Source: Acholeplasmatales bacterium (GTDB lineage: Bacteria; Bacillota_I; Bacilli_A; Acholeplasmatales; Anaeroplasmataceae). Taken from it: a stretch of 5,145 nt of DNA. Below are positions 1 through 5,145 of the stretch, in pieces (position 1 is the stretch's first letter; every line of letters starts with the position of its first letter). The notes under the pieces are model-generated. The model was not told the origin of the DNA, did no database searches, and was given only the letters and a program-made list of their open reading frames with translations. Made by a program: the position numbers and the translations under genes. Location of the stretch: NCBI GenBank assembly GCA_016288675.1, contig JAEELC010000048.1:1-5145 (forward strand), written 5' to 3'.

Positions 1-32
1 ACCTTTTTTATGTATGACCTCTTTACATCTAT

Positions 33-61
33 ATAATATACAATTTATTTAAATAAATCAA
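33..61 (-). promoter_or_regulatory. Probable sigma-A promoter for a leftward gene starting outside the window
   Basis: Reading the minus strand, a -35-like TTGATT (61-56) is followed after exactly 17 nt by a -10-like TATTAT (38-33). An SD-like AAAGAGG lies at 24-18 and a second, AAAAAAGGT, runs to the window edge (9-1). No ATG, GTG or TTG sits at a sensible distance from the first SD inside the window, so the start codon is probably just beyond position 1. In such AT-rich DNA the -35 match (4 of 6) could be fortuitous, so this is a moderate inference from spacing and from the two purine-rich stretches downstream. Confidence 0.4.
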
Positions 62-182
62 ACTTTGACTTTTTAATCGCAACGATATGTGATTTTTATC
101 CGATTTTAAGCCATTTCTTTTTTTCGTTGCTATTATTTTTTTATTTAACGAATTATATTATGGACTTGTTCCTAAAATGTAG

Positions 183-224
183 AATAAATAGGTGATGAAA
201 AATCATTTTCATCACCTATTTATT
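183..224. terminator. Long perfect hairpin, probable bidirectional terminator
   Basis: The arms 183-201 and 206-224 are perfectly complementary over 19 bp with a 4-nt loop (ATCA). The central part of each arm is GGTGATGAAAA / TTTTCATCACC, with AT-rich outer pairs. It lies about 90 nt downstream of the DUF3793 stop codon, so it could end that transcript. It could equally end a plus-strand transcript, since ACATTTTTAT follows on that strand. Neither side has a pure U-tract directly against the stem, although the AT-rich stem base supplies T residues. Termination is inferred; the hairpin itself is seen directly. Confidence 0.6.
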
Positions 225-314
225 ACATTTTTATCTCCCTCTGAATTCATTAAAAACAACTTTATTATATTCTTTAAAAAATATTTTCAAGCATTTTTTT
301 ATAAGTTCTTAGTA

Positions 315-833
315 TTATTTTTCATATCCTTTATGTACTAAATTAATAACGCATTCCTTGCATTTAGTATATTTATTAAATATATCTAATTTTTCATTTA
401 AATTAGAATATACTTTCCAATAACCAATATATATACATTTTTCATTACTTATATATGATTTAATATCATCTAAATCATATCCTAAAAAAACACCAATTTC
501 ATGTGGAAAATTATCTTTCTTTAATCTTATTTTTAATTCATTAAGCATAATATCAATAGAAGAAATGTCATACCCAATGTTTTGTAAAAAATCTAGATTA
601 TTTTGATTTTGCATAATCTTTTCAAAAACACTTTTTCTATATATTAAAATCAAAACTTTTTGGTTTGTTCTTTTTAAAATATAAAATCTCAATTTAGGAT
701 ATTTATTATTTAGTTCTTCTATTTCTTTATAAATTGATTCATTATAATCAATAGATATTAAATTAGAAGCTTTTATTCCACATATAGCAGGTGATGAATG
801 AAGTGCTAATAATTTTTCTAACTTTTTACTCAT
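315..833 (-). CDS. DUF3793 family protein
   Basis: This 172-residue protein has no signal peptide or membrane segment and is probably cytoplasmic. I recognise it as DUF3793 from the N-terminal block around residues 11-27 (H12-SSP-15, then GIKASNL), a hydrophobic strand ending in a YRKS motif (60-68), the FPHEIGVFLGY block (109-119), the IGYWKVY block (136-142), and a C-terminal FNKYTKCKEC stretch (152-161). Its length fits the family as I remember it. Cysteines lie at 18, 133, 158 and 161, the last two as C-x2-C, so metal or redox chemistry is possible but unproven. The biochemical function of the family is unknown. ATG at 833 is chosen because AGAGAGG (847-841) lies 7 nt upstream and the N-terminus matches the family start. 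It is transcribed from its own promoter (873-901) flanked by two dyads that suggest metal-dependent control. The 19-bp hairpin at 183-224 may end the transcript. Confidence 0.85.
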   Translation of the reverse strand: MSKKLEKLLALHSSPAICGIKASNLISIDYNESIYKEIEELNNKYPKLRFYILKRTNQKVLILIYRKSVFEKIMQNQNNLDFLQNIGYDISSIDIMLNELKIRLKKDNFPHEIGVFLGYDLDDIKSYISNEKCIYIGYWKVYSNLNEKLDIFNKYTKCKECVINLVHKGYEK

Positions 834-840
834 TGCTAAG

Positions 841-847
841 CCTCTCT
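841..847 (-). promoter_or_regulatory. Ribosome binding site of the DUF3793 gene
   Basis: The minus strand reads AGAGAGG, 7 nt before the ATG at 833. It is the best SD match near this start and fixes it against internal ATG codons. Confidence 0.75.
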
Positions 848-848
848 T

Positions 849-868
849 GTTAGTTATATCTAACTAAC
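849..868. promoter_or_regulatory. Operator-like dyad over the transcription start of the DUF3793 gene
   Basis: This is a perfect 8-bp inverted repeat, GTTAGTTA and TAACTAAC, with a 4-nt spacer. It starts 4 nt downstream of the -10 box and covers the expected +1 (near 865), the usual place for a repressor that blocks polymerase. The half-sites share GTTAG/CTAAC with the second dyad at 909-924. An 11-base stretch of this dyad, TAGTTATATCT (851-861), recurs at 879-889 inside the -35/-10 spacer. It could instead form an mRNA hairpin just upstream of the SD, but the shared half-sites favour a DNA site. Confidence 0.65.
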
Positions 869-872
869 ATAA

Positions 873-901
873 ATTATATAGTTATATCTTTTCTAAGTCA
901 A
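873..901 (-). promoter_or_regulatory. Near-consensus sigma-A promoter of the DUF3793 gene
   Basis: On the minus strand a -35 box TTGACT (901-896, 5 of 6 to consensus) is followed by exactly 17 nt and then TATAAT (878-873, 6 of 6). The expected start is near 865, giving a leader of roughly 30 nt before the ATG at 833. A promoter this strong that is flanked by dyads is probably held in check by a repressor. Confidence 0.85.
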
Positions 902-908
902 CAATAAA

Positions 909-924
909 GTTAGCTTAATCTAAC
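909..924. promoter_or_regulatory. DtxR/IdeR-like box upstream of the -35
   Basis: The dyad is GTTAG-N6-CTAAC. Read on the minus strand, the 19-mer at 923-905, TTAGATTAAGCTAACTTTA, matches the DtxR/IdeR consensus TTAGGTTAGSCTAACCTAA at 15 of 19 positions (my count by eye). It is 7 nt upstream of the -35 box and its centre is 58 bp from that of the 849-868 dyad, so both could be bound together or by looping. Assignment to a DtxR-family iron or manganese regulator is an inference; the regulator gene is not in the window. Confidence 0.5.
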
Positions 925-954
925 AAAAAAATAAAAAGACACTTTTCAGTGCCC
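925..954 (-). terminator. Intrinsic terminator of the lipoprotein gene
   Basis: Immediately after the stop codon the minus strand forms a 6-bp stem, GGCACT with AGTGTC (one G-U pair), closed by a GAAA tetraloop, followed by TTTTTATTTTTTT. This is a textbook rho-independent terminator. It separates the lipoprotein transcript from the DUF3793 promoter just downstream; its T-tract ends one base before the 909-924 dyad. Confidence 0.85.
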
Positions 955-959
955 TTTCA

Positions 960-3900
960 TTAATGTGCGTATTTTTCTATTTTACCTTTTTTACAATTCC
1001 AAGTACAATAATTATCTCTAATTGAATAATAATTATTATTAGCAGTTCTTACAAGTATTCCATAACCATATAGGCTCTTAAAGCTAGTATCTGTAAAAGT
1101 TAAATTAGCATATTCTTCTTCAGAAGCGATATATCTATCTAAAATCACACAAGAACCACTATTAATATGAAGTTCACCTGTAGCTATAATGCTGCAATTA
1201 GTAACTGTCATATCAAAGCCTCTTTGAGCCGAAAAGGCTGTATAAGCATTAATCTTACAATTAGTAAATTTAATTTTAGTATTTGATGTAGTACGTCCGT
1301 ATATAATAACACCTTTAGAATTAGGGTCTTGTACTCTTGTTGATAAATCAACATCAATTCCTTTAGCACTAAAATCGAAAGTACCATATATGCTATATCT
1401 TAATCTAATACCTGAGATTTTAAATTTACCTTCAATTTCAAATTTAAAATCAACATTAGCTTTCGATTTTGAATCACCACCATCTACTGATAATGCAGAA
1501 GCGTTATTATCTGAATCAACAATTTTAGATACAGTATTACTTGAATTAATAAATTTAATACTGTAATCAGTAAGTGAACTTATATATACACAATTGTTTA
1601 AATTATATCCATTAAAATCAATTATGGCTTGATTTCTCTTATTTTTAAAATAAGATGAATCTTGAAATCTTAGCGCTTTAGATTTATCAAGTTTAGTTTT
1701 TAAAGTTAAATAAGTAACTTCACTATAATATTTATCAAAATCATTTTCATTATAAATATCTATTAAAATATCTGTATTAGAAGATACTCTAATTTCATAT
1801 AAACCAATATTAGTAATTCTATATGACTTCATATCAAAAATTGCGTAATCAGGAATAACAACAGCTTCTGTTTGAACAATATTAGACGCAAGCTCATATC
1901 TATCATAAATATCTATATCAAAGCTTGATGTCTTAAATTCATCTGATGTTGATATCGTTTTAATATTGCTTAATATATCAAAATATTTTGTAGTTGAGCC
2001 TATAAAATATTTATCATATTGATTCTGTACTTCAATATCTACAGCATAGTGACCAGCTCGTATACAGCCATTTTCATAATTAATATTAAAATAATTATCA
2101 TCCAATCTTAAATCGCTAACGTATGCTAATACTTTAGGGTGATGTATTTTGTTATCATACAAAACCTGTTCATACTCTAAATTAACATCTAAAGAAGCCT
2201 TTAGATATTGTCTTATATAAATAGTGTTAGTTAATGATTCTAATGTAGAACCTTTATAAGTATAAATAGTACCATTTCCTAAAATCAAGCCATTATTTTC
2301 TATTTTAGCAATACCATATTTAATCATAATGATACCATCGTTACAAATTTCTTTTTCATTAATTATTTTTGATGAAGCATCTAATATCAATGAATCAGTT
2401 ACATTAGTTTTTAAAGGATCTATTTCTTTAATATTAAGTAATCCATAATTATTAATTATAGCTTGAGAGGAAAGAGAAATCGAATAACCATTTGTATCTA
2501 AATATTGATTCTCATAAATATTTAAATTTATATTTGATAATTGTAAATTGTTATTAATAATGTAGCCAGACCAATTTGAATTATTTCCTTTTTTCTCAAA
2601 TTCATTTTGATTTGATATAGTTGTTGTAGAACTTAAAATATTATATTTTTTAGATACCGTACCATAATATTTTGAAAATTCTGTACTAAGTGATATTCTT
2701 AATTCATATTCACCAACATTAATACAATTTGTATTACCATTTGTATCTTTATATTCTTTAATAACTATACTATTAATATTTTCCCCATCTACTAAGAAAG
2801 ATGGCTTATGCTCAAGCATATCATATAATATTTGATCATATTCTAATGTAATTTGGCAATCTGCTAAATCCTTTTTTATATATGAATCTTTACATTCAAA
2901 ATCTAAAGCCTTATCTAAATATAGAGTACCGTTGTTTATAAATTCACCCTTATTTATAAATGAAGAATCTTTATTTGTATATAATAATTTCGATGTATTA
3001 GTAATATTTCCATTATTTATAATATTAGTTCCATTTAATTTAGAATTTGTATATGAATCACCTATAGTTAATTCTAAATTATTTTCTAAATTAGAGTTTA
3101 TCCCCATATTTAGTGTAGAAGCTTTTATTTTACCATTATTAATTATATCTTTAGCATCAATAACTTTAGCTAGAATTTCACCATTATTAGTAATTGTTTT
3201 GATTGAGTATATTTCTCCTCCCTTGTAGTTTAAAATGTTATTATTAACAAAATCCTCATTTAAGTGTAGTTTGTAATAATCAAATGTACCATTGTTTATA
3301 AATTTAGAATTAATAGTAAAATCATATTTAGCAATTAATGTTTCATCTTCATTAAGAATAAAATCTTCATTTAATTCTAATGAACCAATTAATTCATAAG
3401 TATTGTAATTATCATTATTATGGTAATTCATTAATTCATCTTCTGTTTTAAAAGTAACTGAAGCCTTTTTAATTTCAAATTCTTTTATAATTTCATTATT
3501 GCTATAATAATTATTATCTTCTAATGAAACATTAATTTTAACTTTTCCAATTCCTGCATTAATATTATTTTCATATTCAAATATGAAAAATGCACTATTT
3601 TTATTTTCGGTGTATTGAGCAATAGGTTTTATTTCATCTCCTGTATATGTAAAATCACTATTATCTAAATTTATATCATCTTCTGTTAATTCTTTTCTCA
3701 CTCTATAATCAGAATAGAAATGATTTATATCTTTTACAGTTTTAATATTAATTTCTGAATTAGAATAAACTTGTCCATAATTATTAATAGTTTTTATACT
3801 ATTTATAGTACCGCTATTAAAAATTCTAGCACTAGATATATTAACATCGCCATAGCATTCAATAATACCTAAATTATAAACATATGTATAACTAGAATAA

Positions 3901-4469
3901 CCAAAATCTAATTTACCATAAGCCTTAATAGTACCATAATTATAAAATGGATGTTCACTGCCATTTCCAATAACCATACGTTTTCCTTCAGGGATTATTA
4001 TTTCTTCATCATCTTTTAAAATAAAATCATCATTTCTAGTTGTATCATTGCTTACCAAAAATACACCAGTATAAGCTTGATTTAGAAGCTCAGCTTTAGT
4101 TTCTTTAACAGTATTAACAGTTATCATTCCTAATGATTTAATTTCAAAGTTTTTGCTAACTCTACCTTTTAGAATATTATGATTATCATTCATAGTAACA
4201 ATATAAGTTGCAACACCAACATTAATATTATTTTGATATTCAACTGTAAAATCTTGATTTAAATAATAAACATAACCATTATATCTAACTTCAATTTCTG
4301 AAGAATCAAATATAATTTGGTCTCCAGTATAATTCTTAAAAGATGGTCCTACAATCATTTCGCTTTTTAATTCTTCTTTTTCATCTATTTTAATAAATTC
4401 TTTGCATGAAGAAAGAAAAATGATTATAAATAAAAATATAAAAATAAATGATATCTTTATTCTTTTCAT
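960..4469 (-). CDS. Large repeat-containing surface lipoprotein, adhesin-like
   Basis: This 1169-residue exported protein has a lipoprotein signal peptide: K2-R3-I-K5, a hydrophobic core at about 6-18, and lipobox L19-S-S-C22, so it should be lipid-anchored at C22 on the outer face of the membrane. Four Ig-like modules lie at about 43-112, 265-334, 534-613 and 758-833. The best preserved contain a Y-x-NNIN-x-G core and end in FEIK or a similar strand, like the extracellular repeats of Firmicutes with the pattern DYTVSY-NN-x-AGT. Each is followed by a T-x5-EL/EF helix-like cap and a beta-helix-like stretch with short NNG turns (for example FINNGTF 390-396, IINNGKI 442-448, IINNGNI 483-489). 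Residues 950-1150 form a long beta-rich C-terminal region, ending in a C-x3-C tail (C1155, C1159). There is no catalytic motif, LPXTG signal or C-terminal membrane helix. The ATG at 4469 is supported by GAGGTGG (4480-4474). The stop is tandem TAA TGA. Adhesion or surface scaffolding is inferred; the ligand is unknown. Confidence 0.85.
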   Translation of the reverse strand: MKRIKISFIFIFLFIIIFLSSCKEFIKIDEKEELKSEMIVGPSFKNYTGDQIIFDSSEIEVRYNGYVYYLNQDFTVEYQNNINVGVATYIVTMNDNHNILKGRVSKNFEIKSLGMITVNTVKETKAELLNQAYTGVFLVSNDTTRNDDFILKDDEEIIIPEGKRMVIGNGSEHPFYNYGTIKAYGKLDFGYSSYTYVYNLGIIECYGDVNISSARIFNSGTINSIKTINNYGQVYSNSEINIKTVKDINHFYSDYRVRKELTEDDINLDNSDFTYTGDEIKPIAQYTENKNSAFFIFEYENNINAGIGKVKINVSLEDNNYYSNNEIIKEFEIKKASVTFKTEDELMNYHNNDNYNTYELIGSLELNEDFILNEDETLIAKYDFTINSKFINNGTFDYYKLHLNEDFVNNNILNYKGGEIYSIKTITNNGEILAKVIDAKDIINNGKIKASTLNMGINSNLENNLELTIGDSYTNSKLNGTNIINNGNITNTSKLLYTNKDSSFINKGEFINNGTLYLDKALDFECKDSYIKKDLADCQITLEYDQILYDMLEHKPSFLVDGENINSIVIKEYKDTNGNTNCINVGEYELRISLSTEFSKYYGTVSKKYNILSSTTTISNQNEFEKKGNNSNWSGYIINNNLQLSNINLNIYENQYLDTNGYSISLSSQAIINNYGLLNIKEIDPLKTNVTDSLILDASSKIINEKEICNDGIIMIKYGIAKIENNGLILGNGTIYTYKGSTLESLTNTIYIRQYLKASLDVNLEYEQVLYDNKIHHPKVLAYVSDLRLDDNYFNINYENGCIRAGHYAVDIEVQNQYDKYFIGSTTKYFDILSNIKTISTSDEFKTSSFDIDIYDRYELASNIVQTEAVVIPDYAIFDMKSYRITNIGLYEIRVSSNTDILIDIYNENDFDKYYSEVTYLTLKTKLDKSKALRFQDSSYFKNKRNQAIIDFNGYNLNNCVYISSLTDYSIKFINSSNTVSKIVDSDNNASALSVDGGDSKSKANVDFKFEIEGKFKISGIRLRYSIYGTFDFSAKGIDVDLSTRVQDPNSKGVIIYGRTTSNTKIKFTNCKINAYTAFSAQRGFDMTVTNCSIIATGELHINSGSCVILDRYIASEEEYANLTFTDTSFKSLYGYGILVRTANNNYYSIRDNYCTWNCKKGKIEKYAH

Positions 4470-4473
4470 ACTA

Positions 4474-4480
4474 CCACCTC
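4474..4480 (-). promoter_or_regulatory. Ribosome binding site of the lipoprotein gene
   Basis: The minus strand reads GAGGTGG ending 4 nt before the ATG at 4469. Its GAGGTG is a 6-base match to the anti-SD, and the signal peptide begins directly at this ATG, so the start is well supported. Confidence 0.8.
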
Positions 4481-4492
4481 ACTTTTTAAAGT

Positions 4493-4498
4493 ACTATA
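4493..4498 (-). promoter_or_regulatory. Candidate -10 box of the lipoprotein gene
   Basis: TATAGT (minus strand 4498-4493, 5 of 6 to consensus) lies 23 nt upstream of the ATG. The position where a -35 should be (about 4516-4521) reads ATTAGA, a poor match, and there is no extended -10 TG. The dyad at 4503-4523 occupies the -35 region. If this is the promoter, it may need an activator; the true promoter may also lie further upstream. Confidence 0.35.
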
Positions 4499-4502
4499 GT
4501 TC

Positions 4503-4523
4503 TTATTAGAACAAATCTAATAA
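4503..4523. promoter_or_regulatory. Operator-like dyad upstream of the lipoprotein gene
   Basis: This is a perfect 8-bp inverted repeat, TTATTAGA and TCTAATAA, with a 5-nt spacer, sitting 4 nt upstream of the candidate -10. An overlapping 6-1-6 palindrome, AATAAT-C-ATTATT (4519-4531), resembles the ATAAT-N-ATTAT core of a Fur/PerR-type box, but in AT-rich DNA that core is weak evidence. The protein that binds here cannot be named. Confidence 0.45.
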
Positions 4524-4762
4524 TCATTATTTTTTAATAGACCATATACCTAAAAAATGGTTTATTTTCTTAATATAAAAGTAATAATTTAACAACTTAT
4601 TTCTAATATTATTTTAACATTTATTCTTAATATTTTCAACGAATGCCATTTTCTTTAATAGTTACTGTTATATGATATTTTTACAAAAAAATAGACAAAG
4701 AAAATCAAGTATTAATTTAATAATTTTCTATATGAATTAACGTATATTGTTAAGGCCAAGAC

Positions 4763-4788
4763 AAAAAAACCTCAAAAAGAGGCTTTTT
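4763..4788 (-). terminator. Intrinsic terminator downstream of the IS110 transposase
   Basis: On the minus strand, AAAAAGCCTC and GAGGTTTTTTT enclose a TTTTT loop: a 4-bp GC-containing core (CCTC/GAGG) extended by A-T pairs around one bulged G, followed by a run of T. It lies about 28 nt after the transposase stop and would shield the lipoprotein promoter from read-through. The plus strand forms a similar but weaker structure. Confidence 0.75.
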
Positions 4789-4815
4789 AAAAACTATATG
4801 GTATAATGTAGGTGG

Positions 4816-5145
4816 TTATTTAAATAAACAACCATTTTTACATAGTGAATGAATTATTCTTAATAGTTTATTCATAGAAGCTACTAAGGCAGTACGGGAC
4901 GCCAATCCATCTGCCTTTTTCTTTTTATAAAAATCAACTATCTTTGTATCTCTATTTGTTTTAATCATGCATGATACTGCTAAGTATAATAGGCATCTTA
5001 ATTTCTTATTTCCTTTTTTAGATATCTTTAAATGTAATCCTGATATTTGACAAGATTGATATATCTGAGGATCTATTCCTGCATAAGCTACTAATTGACT
5101 TGCATTATCAAATCTATCTATGTCACCAATTTCTGCTAATATTCA
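4816..5145 (-). CDS. IS110-family transposase, C-terminal fragment
   Basis: The frame from 5142 to the TAA at 4818-4816 encodes 108 residues and runs off the right edge. It matches the C-terminal Transposase_20 (IS116/IS110/IS902) domain: ILAEIGDIDRF, LVAYAGIDPQIYQS, ISKKGNKKLRCLLYLAV, then a helical tail with K-rich and RTALVASMNKLL segments. In this family the domain carries the catalytic serine that works with an N-terminal RuvC-like DEDD domain; here the serine is probably that of YQS, although the family's usual SG at this point reads SC. The N-terminal domain, expected to be roughly 200 to 300 residues, is outside the window. The codon preceding ILAEIGD is TGA (5145-5143), a stop in the standard code, so the gene may be broken, or the edge base calls may be wrong. 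Its own terminator follows at 4763-4788. Confidence 0.9.
4816..5145 (-). mobile_element. Partial IS110-family insertion sequence (tail end)
   Basis: The transposase tail marks one side of an IS110-type element that continues to the right of the window. The element's downstream end must lie below 4816, probably beyond the terminator at 4763-4788, but no end sequence could be recognised. IS110 elements are guided by a structured bridge RNA encoded next to the transposase, upstream in the IS110 group and downstream in the IS1111 group; which group this belongs to cannot be decided from the C-terminus alone. Confidence 0.75.

Larger units (their letters stand above)
1..314. other. Non-coding region left of the DUF3793 gene
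   Basis: All plus-strand frames entering from the left edge close quickly (for example TAA near 36 and TGA near 15), and no minus-strand frame looks coding. The stretch holds the leftward promoter near 33-61, a 7-bp inverted pair GCAACGA (79-85) and TCGTTGC (124-130) separated by 38 nt, and the 19-bp hairpin at 183-224. Between 225 and 314 there is only AT-rich sequence plus a purine-rich SD-like run (minus strand 242-235). No RNA gene was recognised. Confidence 0.6.
4470..4815. other. Intergenic region between the lipoprotein gene and the IS110 transposase
   Basis: No open frame of note is present. The right part carries the transposase terminator (4763-4788) and the left part the lipoprotein's SD, -10-like box and dyad. 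In between lies AT-rich DNA with a weak hairpin at 4700-4728 (GAAAAT/ATTTTC arms around TATTAA-T-TTAATA). The right or left end of the insertion sequence should fall somewhere in this stretch, but I could not place it: IS110 elements usually lack terminal inverted repeats and flanking target duplications. Confidence 0.5.

Noticed and set aside
136..198. Minus-strand mini-ORF of about 19 codons starting in the 19-bp hairpin
   Set aside because: The start codon and its weak SD would be buried in a perfect stem, and the peptide has no recognisable features.
2932..3228. 98-residue plus-strand open frame
   Set aside because: It lies wholly antisense inside the lipoprotein gene, has a biased hydrophobic composition mirroring Asn/Lys codons on the other strand, and no convincing SD or promoter of its own.
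315..4469. Mycoplasma-type genetic code (TGA as tryptophan)
   Set aside because: More than 1300 codons of intact coding sequence contain no TGA, and the tryptophans present use TGG.
960..4469. CRISPR array or DNA-level tandem repeats in the lipoprotein gene
   Set aside because: The recurring NNG turns give similar AT-rich DNA snippets, but spacing is irregular and there are no identical repeats with unique spacers; the repetition is at protein level.
960..4469. Sortase-anchored adhesin
   Set aside because: There is no LPXTG-like motif, C-terminal hydrophobic helix or typical sorting tail; the lipobox at residues 19-22 explains anchoring.
4700..4728. Hairpin GAAAAT/ATTTTC around TATTAA-T-TTAATA as a regulatory RNA or terminator
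   Set aside because: It is almost entirely A-T pairs with an unpaired CAAG on one side and no T-tract in the right place; such structures are common in this base composition.
4541..4802. 8-bp inverted pair ACCATATA (4541-4548) and TATATGGT (4795-4802) as insertion-sequence ends
   Set aside because: It encloses only 3' non-coding DNA rather than the whole element, and an 8-bp AT-rich match within 300 nt is readily expected by chance.

Overview
The window is AT-rich (by eye about three quarters A+T) and looks like a low-GC Gram-positive bacterium (Bacillota), probably a gut-type member of the Bacilli or Clostridia. The evidence is a diderm-free style lipoprotein, a DUF3793-family gene, AGGAGG-type ribosome binding sites and intrinsic terminators. 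The three tryptophans in the two intact proteins are all encoded by TGG, and neither reading frame contains an in-frame TGA, so the standard bacterial code (table 11) applies rather than the Mycoplasma code. No species can be named from the sequence alone.

Every recognisable gene is on the minus strand, so the window reads from right to left. (1) 4816-5145: the C-terminal part of an IS110-family transposase, cut by the window edge, with an in-frame TGA in the last three bases, followed by an intrinsic terminator. (2) 4470-4815: a non-coding gap holding that terminator and the upstream region of the next gene, including a perfect dyad just upstream of a -10-like box. (3) 960-4469: a 1169-residue secreted lipoprotein built from four composite repeats (an Ig-like module, then a beta-helix-like stretch), ending in a long beta-rich C-terminal region; a terminator with a GAAA loop lies just after its stop. 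(4) 834-930: a compact control region with a near-consensus sigma-A promoter bracketed by two GTTAG/CTAAC dyads. (5) 315-833: a DUF3793-family cytoplasmic protein. (6) 1-314: non-coding, with a 19-bp perfect hairpin and, at the extreme left, a probable promoter and ribosome binding site for a further minus-strand gene beginning outside the window.

The genes appear to be separate transcription units: each of the two intact genes has its own upstream signals, and terminators separate them. The best functional lead is the DUF3793 promoter. One flanking dyad matches the DtxR/IdeR iron-box consensus at 15 of 19 positions, which suggests iron- or metal-dependent expression of a protein family with no known function. 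The large lipoprotein is probably a surface-displayed, adhesin-like scaffold. I see no defence system, CRISPR array, tRNA or rRNA.
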